From positions 1-64,000 of the forward strand of contig JAFYCM010000058.1 of NCBI GenBank assembly GCA_017539645.1: DNA of 64,000 bases, given 5' to 3'. Positions 8,422-17,415 of the stretch are shown piece by piece; position 1 is the first letter of the stretch, and every line of letters begins with the position of its first letter. The position numbers and the translations under genes are program-made. The notes beneath the pieces were generated by a model. That model was not told the origin of the DNA. It searched no databases and worked only from the letters and a program-made list of their open reading frames with translations. The DNA is from Bacteroidales bacterium. Lineage in GTDB: Bacteria; Bacteroidota; Bacteroidia; Bacteroidales; Marinilabiliaceae.

Positions 8422-9066
8422 ATGATTATGAATAACATATCGATAAAACAAAGCAAAATCAGCTACACTCACGTAGCGTTACTTATTGCTCTCGCCGCCA
8501 TTGCTACTTGGTCCGTAATCGGTGTAGAAGATACATATCTCACGTGGATATTGGAGGCCGCACCAGCATTAGTAGGTGCAGTATTACTATTATTTACTTA
8601 CAAAAAGTTTACCCTGCCAACATGGCTATACGTAGTTATATTACTTCACATGATGGTGCTACTTGTAGGTGCGCACTACTCGTATGCCAAAGTACCACTC
8701 GGCTTTTGGATGCAAGATTGGTTTGGCTTCGAACGCAACAACTACGATAAAATCGGTCATTTTATGCAAGGTGTGACGCCAGCCCTTCTGACCATAGAAC
8801 TGCTACGCCGCACCACAGAGATGCAATCGAAACGTTGGATAACATTTCTTTCGGTATGCGTAGCCGAAGCGGTATCGGCCTTGTATGAAATAATAGAGTG
8901 GTTGGCTTCGCTAAGCAACCCTACCGACACAGAAGCTTTTCTTGGTACTCAAGGCTATATTTGGGATACGCAATCGGATATGTTTCTTTGCCTCATAGGA
9001 GCAATAGCGTCTGTAATTATCTACAATGTTATGACGAAAGTTTGTGTGTGCACAAAAGAACTATAA
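8422..9066 (+). CDS. yjdF: YjdF-like integral membrane protein (DUF2238)
   Basis: 214 residues with about six hydrophobic segments. The core motif GAHYSYAKVPLGFW, then NNYDKIGHFMQGVTPALL, is the signature of the YjdF/DUF2238 family of inner-membrane proteins, whose function is unknown. A second conserved stretch (EAVSALYEIIEWL) and WDTQSDMFL near the C-terminus also fit. Family members are about 200-215 residues, so it is full length. ATGs at 8422 and 8428 are both possible starts. It begins just after the orphan 93-bp repeat. It was probably the original downstream neighbour of the regulator gene, or came with the cassette. No role in glycan use is implied by the sequence. Confidence 0.85.
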   Translation: MIMNNISIKQSKISYTHVALLIALAAIATWSVIGVEDTYLTWILEAAPALVGAVLLLFTYKKFTLPTWLYVVILLHMMVLLVGAHYSYAKVPLGFWMQDWFGFERNNYDKIGHFMQGVTPALLTIELLRRTTEMQSKRWITFLSVCVAEAVSALYEIIEWLASLSNPTDTEAFLGTQGYIWDTQSDMFLCLIGAIASVIIYNVMTKVCVCTKEL

Positions 9067-9501
9067 GTATGAAATACTTACTGTTTTTTCAATTTGTATA
9101 ATAGAAACAGAACTACGACGAGCAATGAAAGATGAACTAAGAGAATTTTTAGATGGTTTCCCCCAAGTATGGGCAGTTAATTTTATAGTGATGCTACCTA
9201 TAAGAAAGTGTGACGAAGATTAATAGCTGTAGCACTTGTTTTCAGCCGGTTTGAAAATCTGCAAACTAATTAAATGGTAATTGCAAATTTCCTTGAATGG
9301 GTTTATGAATTGACTTCATCAATTCTCAATTTCCAATTTCTCCCCTGTTTTGGGGCACTCCTTTTTTTGCATATATTAACACTATAACAACCTGATTTGT
9401 CGGCATATACAACAAAACACAACTCCCAAAACACTCCATTATATATGTACGATATGAAATAAGCACTACTCTTGCGATGTAGTTTTTCAACAGCATCAGA
9501 A
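9067..9501. other. Intergenic region with a degenerate repeat and a possible promoter
   Basis: No convincing gene. A 32-codon open frame at 9125-9223 (MKDELREFLDGF at its start) has no recognisable family or neighbour and is probably chance. Positions 9248-9301 carry a degraded copy of the paired-palindrome element seen at 17416-17470. TACTCTTG at 9467-9474 is one base off the -7 consensus and could serve the downstream glycosidase gene. Confidence 0.4.
9248..9301 (+). repeat. Degenerate copy of the paired-palindrome dispersed element
   Basis: TTGAAAATCTGCAAACTAAT and, further on, ATTGCAAATTTCCTTGAATG align along about 54 bases with 17416-17470 (TTGAAATCCGCAAACTCATC, ATTGCAAATCCCTTTGAACG). 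The palindromes here are eroded. Confidence 0.55.
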
Positions 9502-11748
9502 ATGAAGACTTTCATCGCGCTATCGTTGTTTGTTATTGGTGGTCATGTGGCCATGGCACAAACCATATATCAAAACAACGAGTATAAATGGAAAGGCAAC
9601 CAATTTATACAGGGTAAGTTCAAGGCAACTGCCAAATCGGCTACCGACATAGTTAGCAATTATGTCGAGGCTGAATGGAACTCGCCTGCGCCCAATTTCA
9701 TGCCACAGATAGAGACTGGCATCAATCGTGAGCATTGGCAGCTCAAGCGCGATATTTCGCATCTTCCACATTATAGTTCTTCGCTCACTATAGATAATGC
9801 GCTCTACAATATGAGCCTCGAAGAGAGTGAACTTGCCATCGAGCCCGACTCAACCTACCGCACGGGCGTTTATTGGGGTGGCGTTTGGACTCGCGATGTG
9901 TCATATTCCATACTTCATAGTCTTGCACAACTTTGCCCCGAAGTGTCGATGAAGTCGCTTAGGGCAAAGGTCAATAGTCAGAATCGTATCATTCAAGACA
10001 CGGGCACTGGCGGTGCTTGGCCATGCTCTACCGACCGCACTACGTGGGTTCTTGCGGCGTGGGAATGTTATCTCGTCACAGGTTCGCAAGAGTGGCTCAA
10101 CTTCATCTTTCCCGTAATAAAAAATACTATCGAAGATGACCGCATAGTAGCCTACGACCCCGAAACGAAGCTTATGCGCGGTGAGACGTCGTGGCTCGAT
10201 TGGCGCGAACAAGAATATCCGACGTGGGCTGAGCCTAAGGATATATATAGTTCGGAAGCTATGAATACCACGGCTGTTCATTTCCGTGCTACACAGATTT
10301 TGGCTGAGATTTGCCGATTGCAACATCAGCCTGCTTTGGCTGCTAAATACGACAGCTGGGCAAATGATCTAAAAGATGGCATGAATAATCGGCTTTGGAA
10401 CGACAATATGGGTCTATACGCCATCTACCTATATGGTCGACAAAACCTCGTTCAGCATGAGCAAATGGAGATTCTTGGCGAGTCATTTGCCATTCTTTGG
10501 AATATTGCTTCTGCCGAGCGTCAGAAGTCAATAAGCCAGCACATGGTGAGCGAGGCTTTTGGTACTCCCGATTTCTACCCTAACCTCAAAGATCAGTATC
10601 CATATCACAACGATGCTATGTGGCCATTTACGCAAGGCTATTGGATGAAAGCTCAAGCCAAAGTTGGCAACGAACAGGGTGTGCTTCATGCTATATCGTC
10701 TATCTATCGTTTGGCAGCTCTTACGCTTACCAACCTCGAGAATATGGTCATATATAGCGGATGCGAAAAGGGTCTGCCTATCAACTCTCCGCGTCAGCTT
10801 TGGGGCGTTGCAGCCGATGCCTCTATTGTGCCCAACATCTATTTCGGCATATCGTACCATCTCGATGGCATTCACTTTGCGCCCATGGTGCCTAAGGCTC
10901 TCAAGGCGGTTCGTCGGTTGTCGAATTTCAAATACCGAAATGCTGTGCTCGATATGAAAGTGTCGGGATATGGCAATGTAATAAAGTCGTTTAAGCTCGA
11001 TGGTGTTGAGGCTGAGCCATTCTTCTCCGCTTCGCTAAATGGAGCTCATACCATCGAAATAGTTTTGGCAAATAATCAGCCTGCGCCAATGCAGATGGTT
11101 ATTCAAGAAAATCAGTATCAGCCACTTACGCCACGAGCACGCATCGAAGATTCGCAAATAAAATGGGAATCTGTTGATGGCGCAGTGAACTACGTAGTGC
11201 TCAAAAATGGCAAAGAACAGACAACGCTCCCATCGTCAGCTCTAAGCTATCAACTCGATGCCGATGGCGAATATGCTGTTATTGCTATTGGCGAAAACAA
11301 ATGGCGCTCGTATATGAGCGAACCTCTCAGTTTCTATAGCAATGTAAATACTTATGAGGTAGAAAAGTACGCCAAGCCTTCAGCCACAAGCAACCAAGCC
11401 TCGATGATTACGCGCAACGAGAATATTCTCATAACTATTCCTATCGACATAGAGGCCGATGGCAAATACGCTATCGATTGGCGCTACGCAAATGGCAATG
11501 GACCAGTAAATACCGAGAACAAATGTGCCACTCGTCTGCTTTCGGTAGATGGAAGCGCGGTTGGCGTAAGTGTGTTTCCTCAACGTGGCACCAACGAGTG
11601 GAACAATTGGGGTTGGAGCAATGCCACTACAATCTCTCTAACGAAAGGCAAGCACATTGTAACGCTGGAATTTACAGAGAATGTAGAGAACATGAATCTA
11701 CTTATAAATGAAGCACTTATTGATTACATGCGCATCGTGAAAATATAA
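9502..11748 (+). CDS. Secreted six-hairpin glycosidase-like protein with C-terminal beta-sandwich
   Basis: 748 residues from the ATG at 9502, which gives a clean signal peptide (MKTFIALSLFVIGGHVAMAQ). The part to about residue 480 has the helical, Trp/Asp/Glu-rich look of (alpha/alpha)6 barrel hydrolases related to glycogen debranching, GH63 or GH37 enzymes: VYWGGVWTRDVSYSI, ETSWLDWREQEYP, LENMVIYSGCEKGLP and INSPRQLWG. A linker domain follows (about 520-620), possibly Fn3-like (WESVDGAVNYVVLKNGK). A final carbohydrate-binding-like sandwich comes last (YAIDWRYANGNGPVNT to INEALIDYMRIVKI). It likely acts in the periplasm or at the surface on oligosaccharides brought in by the SusC/D system. 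The GH31 gene starts 11 bases after its stop, so the two form an operon. Exact GH family and linkage are not decidable by eye. Confidence 0.7.
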   Translation: MKTFIALSLFVIGGHVAMAQTIYQNNEYKWKGNQFIQGKFKATAKSATDIVSNYVEAEWNSPAPNFMPQIETGINREHWQLKRDISHLPHYSSSLTIDNALYNMSLEESELAIEPDSTYRTGVYWGGVWTRDVSYSILHSLAQLCPEVSMKSLRAKVNSQNRIIQDTGTGGAWPCSTDRTTWVLAAWECYLVTGSQEWLNFIFPVIKNTIEDDRIVAYDPETKLMRGETSWLDWREQEYPTWAEPKDIYSSEAMNTTAVHFRATQILAEICRLQHQPALAAKYDSWANDLKDGMNNRLWNDNMGLYAIYLYGRQNLVQHEQMEILGESFAILWNIASAERQKSISQHMVSEAFGTPDFYPNLKDQYPYHNDAMWPFTQGYWMKAQAKVGNEQGVLHAISSIYRLAALTLTNLENMVIYSGCEKGLPINSPRQLWGVAADASIVPNIYFGISYHLDGIHFAPMVPKALKAVRRLSNFKYRNAVLDMKVSGYGNVIKSFKLDGVEAEPFFSASLNGAHTIEIVLANNQPAPMQMVIQENQYQPLTPRARIEDSQIKWESVDGAVNYVVLKNGKEQTTLPSSALSYQLDADGEYAVIAIGENKWRSYMSEPLSFYSNVNTYEVEKYAKPSATSNQASMITRNENILITIPIDIEADGKYAIDWRYANGNGPVNTENKCATRLLSVDGSAVGVSVFPQRGTNEWNNWGWSNATTISLTKGKHIVTLEFTENVENMNLLINEALIDYMRIVKI

Positions 11749-11759
11749 TTCTATAAAAT

Positions 11760-14402
11760 ATGAGAAATACTAAATCAACACTATTTGCTTGGGCTATCAT
11801 AGGCGCTACGGCACTCCTCGAGGCGTGTAGTGGCGGCAATAGCACCCAGCAAGGCAACGAAACAACATCGCTTAGCCAAAACATTGCTTGGCAAGATCAA
11901 CAAGTGCGTTTCACCGTTATTACCGATGGTGTAATACGTATGGAATATGCAGCCGATGGCAAGTTCACCGACAATCCATCGTTCGTAGCCACCATTCGTG
12001 AATATCCCCAAAGCAATTTCACGGTAAAGGAAACCGAGCAGTTTGTGCTTATCTCTACCCCCAAAATGTGTATGAGTTATCAGAAGGGTACAGGACGTTT
12101 TACGGCCAACAACCTCTCGATACAAAGCGACAATACGCTCTCGAAAACTTTCGTATGGCACCCAGGCGATGAGCAGAAAGAGAACCTCGGTGGTACGTAT
12201 CGCACACTCGACTGCTACGATGGCAACGAATTCTTTTCTTGGGTAGACGGTAAGTTTACTCAGGGCAATGATATGCCATTGGAGAAGGGCTTGCTTGCTC
12301 GCGATGGTTGGACACTTATCGACGACTCAGAGGGCTTGCTCTTTGGTGGTGATGTCAACGATGCTTCGCAGCCCGGACTACCATGGGTGAAGGAGCGTAA
12401 CAATGATAATACTTCGGATGAGAATGGTAAGTCGCAAGACTGGTATTTCATGGCTTACGGCCACGACTACAAACAGGCTCTCAACGACTTCACCGTGTTT
12501 GCAGGTCGCATACCATTGCCTCCACGTTTTGTGTTTGGCTATTGGTGGAGCCGCTACTGGAGCTATTCCGATGCCGAAATGCGCAAAGTGGTTGAAGATT
12601 TCAAAGCATACAACATTCCGCTCGATGTGCTTGTGGTGGATATGGACTGGCACTGGGTAGAACAAGGTAAAGGCGGCTGGACGGGCTACACTTGGAACGA
12701 CCGTTTGTTTCCATCGCCAGAAAAATTTCTTCAATATCTAAAAGATAACGACCTAAAAATCACTCTCAATCTTCACCCTGCCGATGGTGTGCCTGCCTAC
12801 GAGGATAAGTATGCACAACTCGCCGAATTCCTTGGTCGCGACCCAAAGAGCACCGAGACTATTCCTTACGTTGGTTCCGACTCAATGTTTATGCGTGGTT
12901 GGCTCGACAAGATGCTTCTTCCACTACAGAAACAAGGTGTCGATTTTTGGTGGCTCGATTGGCAACAACAACTGCAAGACTCTAAGATTCCTTCGTTGAG
13001 CAACACATGGTGGATCAACTACTGCGTGTTCGACAATCAGCGCCGCACACAGCCCGAACATCGTCCTATGCTCTATCACCGTTGGGGCGGATTGGGCAAC
13101 CACCGCTACCAGATTGGCTTCTCTGGCGATGCATACTCTACTTGGTCGTCGCTTGCATTCCAACCTTACTTCAACTCTACGGCCTCAAACGTTGGCTATG
13201 GCTATTGGAGCCACGACCTTGGTGGCCACATGTTTGTAGCAGGCGACAATGTGCTCGACCGCGAGCTCTACACCCGTTGGATGCAGCTTGGTACATATCT
13301 GCCCGTCATGCGTAGCCACTCTACCAAAGATGGCAACATGAAAAAAGAGCCTTGGAATCTCGGTCCAGAGTATCAACCTATTGTTACCGAGACTATCAAG
13401 CAACGCTACAAGTTGGCTCCATATATATATACAACTGCTCGCGAGGCTTACGAATCGGGCGTATCTATCTGCCGTCCGCTCTACTACGACTATCCCGAAG
13501 CCGAAGAGGCATACGCTGCCGACTTCCGCAACGAATATATGTTTGGTTCGCAAATGCTCATTGCACCTATTACTGCTCCAATGCAAGATGGCATAAGCAC
13601 AGTTAAGGTATGGCTGCCCGAAGGCAAATGGTTCGAGACGGCCACTGGCACTCTGCTCAAGGGTGGTCAAGTTCACGAGCGCCGATTCCTCTTAGACGAA
13701 TATCCAGTGTATGTGAAAGCAGGCAGCATCATTCCTACAACTGGCACCGATGTGAAGAACCTTGCTTCGTGTGATAACAAAATTTGCATCGACATCTATC
13801 CTGGTGCCACCGAGAGCGAAGGCCTTTTCTACGAAGACAATGGCAACGACCGCGACTATGCGAATAATTATGCCACAACACATTTTGCATCTAAGAGCGA
13901 AGCCAATAAGCAAACCATCACGCTTGGTGCACGCCAAGGAAATTACGAAGGTATGCCAGCCAAACGTAGCTATGCAGCTCGTGTATACGGCGTAGCTATT
14001 CCGTCTGAAGTAAAATTAGATGGTCGCGCAGTTGAATTTAGTTACGACCCTACGCAGTTGGCGCTTACCGTCGAGATGGGCGAACCAAATCCGGACAACG
14101 AACACACTCTTATCATAACATATCCAGAGAACGCACCCAAACTCAATGACGGTCTTGTTGGTCAATTCCGTCGTGTGAAGAATACGATGACCGAGATGAA
14201 ATTCCGCGATTCGTATATCAACTATCTCGAAGGCCTTGGCGAAATGGGGTCGGTCTGCGAAGCCGTCAATTACTATCCAAACGAGTTCAACACTCGCATA
14301 GATAAGTTCCGCCAAAGCTATTCGATACTCCCCACTCTTCTCGACAATCAGCACATGAGCGCCGAGAATAAAGAGTGGTTCCTAAGAACTGTTGTGTATT
14401 AA
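11760..14402 (+). CDS. GH31 family glycoside hydrolase lipoprotein (alpha-glucosidase/alpha-xylosidase-like)
   Basis: 880 residues. The lipoprotein signal ends LLEAC (Cys at 23) followed by SGGNS. An N-terminal beta-sandwich (to about residue 240) is followed by the GH31 barrel: RFVFGYWWSRYWSYSD near 255, LDVLVVDMDWHW near 285, and DFWWLDWQQQ near 395-404 at the position of the catalytic nucleophile Asp. GFSGDAYSTWSSL near 455 holds the likely acid/base Asp, followed by GGHM and RWMQLGTYLPVMRSHS. A proximal C-terminal sheet (YMFGSQMLIAPIT, KAGSIIPT) and DUF5110-like tail follow. The nucleophile motif WLDWQQ departs from the common WxDMNE form, which points to a distinct GH31 subgroup. Together with the neighbouring six-hairpin enzyme and epimerase, alpha-linked glucoside or galactoside breakdown is inferred. 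Confidence 0.9.
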   Translation: MRNTKSTLFAWAIIGATALLEACSGGNSTQQGNETTSLSQNIAWQDQQVRFTVITDGVIRMEYAADGKFTDNPSFVATIREYPQSNFTVKETEQFVLISTPKMCMSYQKGTGRFTANNLSIQSDNTLSKTFVWHPGDEQKENLGGTYRTLDCYDGNEFFSWVDGKFTQGNDMPLEKGLLARDGWTLIDDSEGLLFGGDVNDASQPGLPWVKERNNDNTSDENGKSQDWYFMAYGHDYKQALNDFTVFAGRIPLPPRFVFGYWWSRYWSYSDAEMRKVVEDFKAYNIPLDVLVVDMDWHWVEQGKGGWTGYTWNDRLFPSPEKFLQYLKDNDLKITLNLHPADGVPAYEDKYAQLAEFLGRDPKSTETIPYVGSDSMFMRGWLDKMLLPLQKQGVDFWWLDWQQQLQDSKIPSLSNTWWINYCVFDNQRRTQPEHRPMLYHRWGGLGNHRYQIGFSGDAYSTWSSLAFQPYFNSTASNVGYGYWSHDLGGHMFVAGDNVLDRELYTRWMQLGTYLPVMRSHSTKDGNMKKEPWNLGPEYQPIVTETIKQRYKLAPYIYTTAREAYESGVSICRPLYYDYPEAEEAYAADFRNEYMFGSQMLIAPITAPMQDGISTVKVWLPEGKWFETATGTLLKGGQVHERRFLLDEYPVYVKAGSIIPTTGTDVKNLASCDNKICIDIYPGATESEGLFYEDNGNDRDYANNYATTHFASKSEANKQTITLGARQGNYEGMPAKRSYAARVYGVAIPSEVKLDGRAVEFSYDPTQLALTVEMGEPNPDNEHTLIITYPENAPKLNDGLVGQFRRVKNTMTEMKFRDSYINYLEGLGEMGSVCEAVNYYPNEFNTRIDKFRQSYSILPTLLDNQHMSAENKEWFLRTVVY

Positions 14403-14439
14403 ATTGCTTTATAGGTTTATTTTTAGATTGTAGCTAACT

Positions 14440-14478
14440 ATGGTCAGTCGGTCTCCCCCTTCCGACTGACCATTTTTC
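14440..14478 (+). terminator. Rho-independent terminator after the GH31 gene
   Basis: A 12-bp perfect stem, ATGGTCAGTCGG (14440-14451) with CCGACTGACCAT (14462-14473) and a 10-base pyrimidine-rich loop, is followed by TTTTTCGTTTT. It closes the two-glycosidase operon. Confidence 0.85.
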
Positions 14479-14572
14479 GTTTTATATGGCATCGCAGCAC
14501 CCACGCTTCAAATATTCCATACATATAACTCTATTTTCGTCTCATGAATAAAGTGCGCTCGCAAAGTTTTTA

Positions 14573-14580
14573 TAACTTTG
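14573..14580 (+). promoter_or_regulatory. -7 promoter element for the aldose epimerase gene
   Basis: TAACTTTG matches TAnnTTTG. It lies 86 bases before the ATG at 14666 and downstream of the terminator at 14440-14478. No clear -33 TTTG is visible. Confidence 0.4.
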
Positions 14581-14665
14581 AGATTTGTTAGGAAAGTATA
14601 ACAATTCTTCTGTATTGAAATACTGAAAAGACGCGACTCCAAACATATATTAACTAACATAAAAA

Positions 14666-15844
14666 ATGAAATTTCAAAATCTAACTCTTAGCGCAATGGC
14701 TGCACTCCTAGTAGCTTGCGCTCAGCAACCAGCAAAAGAAGAGAGCTGCCAGAAGCATCTCGGTCTTTGCTGCAAATCTTTTGGCTCAGCTGTTGTTGAT
14801 GGCGACTCTGTTCGTCTCTACACTCTTCACAACGATTCAACTGGTATGGTAGCACAATTCACCAACCTCGGAGCAAAGCTCGTAACCCTCTACACACCAG
14901 ATCGCAATGGCGACTTTGCTGATGTTGTTTGCGGTTACGCTACGGCTGCCGAATATGCCGCTTGCGACAACAAAGCTGGCAAAGGAGAGCCATTCTTCGG
15001 TGCAACCATCGGCCGTTATGGCAACCGCATTGCAGCAGGCAAATTCTCTATCGACGGCGTTGAATATCAGACTGAAGTAAACGAGATTAACCGCACTTTG
15101 CACGGTGGTTCAAAGGGCTTCTTCAGTGTTATGTTCAAGGCAAACAAAATAGACGATCAGACCATCGAGTTCACATACAAATCGGCTGACGGCGAGATGG
15201 GCTTCCCTGGCAACCTCGACATGAAACTTACTTACAAGCTCACCAACTGCGGCGCGCTCAAACTCGTTTACGAGGCTACCACCGACAAACCAACCGTGGT
15301 TAACCTCACACACCACTCGTTCTTCAACCTTGCTGGCGAAGGCGACTCTACCATCTGCGACGAACAAATCGAAATCTATGCCGACAATATCACTCCTGTT
15401 GACAAAAATCTCATCCCGACTGGCGAGTTGATGCCCGTTGAAGGCACTCCTTTCGACCTCCGCAACGCAACCGTTATTGGCGAAGGCATCAAAGGTGAAC
15501 ACGAACAACTCAAGCTCGCTGGCGGCTACGACCACAACTGGGTACTCTCTTCTGAGCCCGATTCTTGCGGACTTCGCAAAGCAGCTCGCGTATTCGATCC
15601 TCAGAGCGGCCGCGTAATGACCGTTTACACCACCGAACCAGGCATTCAGTTCTATGCAGGCAACTTCATGAACTCAACACAAACTGGCAAGACTGGCGTT
15701 AAGTATCCATATCGCTCTGCACTCTGCCTCGAAACTCAGCACTTCCCTGATTCGCCTAATCACGACAACTTCCCATCAACAATTCTTCGTCCAGGCGAAA
15801 CATACAACCACGTATGTGTTTACAAGTTTGACGTAGAGAAATAA
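14666..15844 (+). CDS. galM: Aldose 1-epimerase (mutarotase) lipoprotein
   Basis: 392 residues. A lipoprotein signal ends LLVAC (Cys at 18). The mature part is a galactose-mutarotase beta-sandwich: IGRYGNRIAAGKF, NRTLHGGSKGF (His of the active site), VNLTHHSFFNLAGEG (catalytic His region), GYDHNWVL (sugar-binding Asp) and GIQFYAGNFM. A closing ALCLETQHFPDSPNH segment contains the conserved catalytic Glu. It interconverts alpha and beta anomers of hexoses such as glucose or galactose. The lipid anchor places it in the periplasm or on the outer membrane, close to the glycosidases whose products it would process. It has its own promoter and terminator. Confidence 0.93.
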   Translation: MKFQNLTLSAMAALLVACAQQPAKEESCQKHLGLCCKSFGSAVVDGDSVRLYTLHNDSTGMVAQFTNLGAKLVTLYTPDRNGDFADVVCGYATAAEYAACDNKAGKGEPFFGATIGRYGNRIAAGKFSIDGVEYQTEVNEINRTLHGGSKGFFSVMFKANKIDDQTIEFTYKSADGEMGFPGNLDMKLTYKLTNCGALKLVYEATTDKPTVVNLTHHSFFNLAGEGDSTICDEQIEIYADNITPVDKNLIPTGELMPVEGTPFDLRNATVIGEGIKGEHEQLKLAGGYDHNWVLSSEPDSCGLRKAARVFDPQSGRVMTVYTTEPGIQFYAGNFMNSTQTGKTGVKYPYRSALCLETQHFPDSPNHDNFPSTILRPGETYNHVCVYKFDVEK

Positions 15845-15863
15845 AAATATCTAATACATACCT

Positions 15864-15901
15864 AACCGACTACTCATACAAAATATGGGTAGTCGGTTTC
15901 G
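15864..15901 (+). terminator. Rho-independent terminator after the epimerase gene
   Basis: AACCGACTAC (15864-15873) pairs with GTAGTCGGTT (15889-15898) around a short loop containing a second CATA/TATG pairing, followed by a T-rich tail. Confidence 0.85.
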
Positions 15902-16010
15902 TTTTGTGCATAATTATGGAATCAAAAGTTCTTTTACTCAATGCTTACATACATATATACCATTGAAAATAAACACATTACACATACTATTTACATTTTG
16001 CTCAGTGCTA

Positions 16011-16026
16011 TGAGTATTTTTACTCA
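16011..16026. promoter_or_regulatory. Palindromic operator-like site, distal copy
   Basis: TGAGTA-TTTT-TACTCA, a perfect 6-4-6 palindrome. An identical-arm palindrome with a 4-base TTAT spacer lies exactly 100 bases downstream at 16111-16126. Confidence 0.5.
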
Positions 16027-16078
16027 GCGAATAAGTAATAATTACAACATACATATAACTAACTAACAATAAGTATAT

Positions 16079-16086
16079 TATATTTG
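16079..16086 (+). promoter_or_regulatory. -7 promoter element for the AAA ATPase gene
   Basis: TATATTTG matches TAnnTTTG exactly. Transcription would start about 16093, just before the proximal palindromes. No -33 TTTG is seen at the expected distance, as expected of a promoter needing an activator or a weak one. Confidence 0.45.
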
Positions 16087-16098
16087 CGAGCAACGAAT

Positions 16099-16126
16099 TA
16101 CTCAGTTGAATGAGTATTATTACTCA
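16099..16126. promoter_or_regulatory. Overlapping palindromic operator-like sites, proximal copy
   Basis: TACTCA-N6-TGAGTA (16099-16116) shares its right arm with TGAGTA-N4-TACTCA (16111-16126). The cluster lies between the -7 element and the ATG at 16151, a position at which a bound repressor would block transcription. Confidence 0.5.
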
Positions 16127-16150
16127 TATCACAAAATAAAACGTAAATAT

Positions 16151-17335
16151 ATGTACGTATTACCTGAATATCAAACTATTGCAAGTAGAACAAATGAACC
16201 TCGAAAGTTCATTCAAGTAATTATGGGCCCTCGTCAAGTGGGGAAATCAACCACAGTGAAACAGGTGCTAAAAGACTCCCAATTGCCATACTTGTCCTAT
16301 TCGGCCGACAACGTACCAGTATCCAACACATCGTGGATTAGCGACTGTTGGGCAGCTGCTCGTAGGCTGATGGACAGCAATAATCACACTGAGTTTCTGC
16401 TTGTTATAGACGAAATACAGAAAATAAAGAACTGGAGCGAAGCAGTAAAAAAAGAGTGGGACACCGACACGTTCGACGACCGCCAATTGAAAGTGATTTT
16501 GCTTGGTAGCAGCCGCGTGATGTTAGAGAAAGGCCTTTCGGAATCGTTGGCGGGGCGTTTCGAGGAGATAAGAATGACCCATTGGAGCTATAAAGAGATG
16601 CGAGATTGCTTCGGCATGACGCTCGACCAATACATATTCTATGGTGGTTATCCTGGTGCAGCCCAACTAATTAGCGACACTGACCGTTTTCAGCAATACA
16701 TACAATCGTCCATTGTAGAATCGACTATAAATAGAGACATCTTGATTGACACACCAATAAGCAAGCCGGCACTGCTTCGACAGACTTTCGAACTTGGTGC
16801 GGCTTATTCGGGACAGATAATATCACTCAACAAGATGCTTGGTTCGCTCACCGATGCAGGCAACACCGTAACGCTGACAAACTACCTAAACTTGCTTTCG
16901 GACAGCGGCATTTTGTGCGGATTGCAGAAATACAGCATAGATATGGCGCGGCGCAAAGCAAGCATCCCGAAACTGCAAGTGCATAACAACGCACTAAAAA
17001 CGCTTTATTGCCCACTTAGTTTCGAGCAAGCGATAGTGAATAGGCAAGAATGGGAACACATTTTCGAATCGGGCATTGGAGCCTATTTGGTGAGTCAGGC
17101 ATTCGTGCATCGCTACGAAGTGTACTATTGGCGCGAACGCAACGACGAAGTAGACTTCGTCTTACGAAAAAAGAACTCGATAGTGGCAATAGAAGTGAAG
17201 AGCAACTCGGAAAACAACACAAAGGGATTGAACAAATTCCGCGAAATGTTCAAGCCACAAAACTCAATAATTGTTGGCGATGGAGGCATCTCAGCCGAAG
17301 AGTTCTTGACGATGGATTTGAAGAGCGTTTTCTGA
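16151..17335 (+). CDS. AAA-family ATPase with DUF4143 C-terminal domain
   Basis: 394 residues from the ATG at 16151; the frame can be read from a TTG at 16106, but that lies inside the operator palindromes. Walker A is GPRQVGKST near residue 24, Walker B LLVIDEIQ near 85, followed by KVILLGSSRV and a Leu/Gly/Arg sensor stretch (SLAGRFEEIRM). This is the AAA_14 fold. YGGYPGAAQL leads into the DUF4143 region. Near the C-terminus EVDFVL and IVAIEVKS resemble a PD-(D/E)xK nuclease core. Such ATPases are common, often strain-variable, and their role is unknown. The gene stands alone between terminators and tRNA-Thr, and its paired palindromic operators suggest tight control. Confidence 0.85.
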   Translation: MYVLPEYQTIASRTNEPRKFIQVIMGPRQVGKSTTVKQVLKDSQLPYLSYSADNVPVSNTSWISDCWAAARRLMDSNNHTEFLLVIDEIQKIKNWSEAVKKEWDTDTFDDRQLKVILLGSSRVMLEKGLSESLAGRFEEIRMTHWSYKEMRDCFGMTLDQYIFYGGYPGAAQLISDTDRFQQYIQSSIVESTINRDILIDTPISKPALLRQTFELGAAYSGQIISLNKMLGSLTDAGNTVTLTNYLNLLSDSGILCGLQKYSIDMARRKASIPKLQVHNNALKTLYCPLSFEQAIVNRQEWEHIFESGIGAYLVSQAFVHRYEVYYWRERNDEVDFVLRKKNSIVAIEVKSNSENNTKGLNKFREMFKPQNSIIVGDGGISAEEFLTMDLKSVF

Positions 17336-17415
17336 CATTCTGATTAGAAATAAAGGAACCGTAAATGTTTAACACTTACTGAAAGGCTTTTATAACAACA
17401 ACACTCCATTCAAGT

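Larger units (their letters stand above)
15902..16150. other. Promoter region of the AAA ATPase gene
   Basis: This AT-rich gap contains the -7 element and the TGAGTA/TACTCA palindromes listed separately. No other gene or RNA is seen. Confidence 0.5.

Noticed and set aside
9125-9223. 32-codon open frame after yjdF
   Set aside because: It has no family, no conserved neighbour and no clear promoter; a frame this short is expected by chance.
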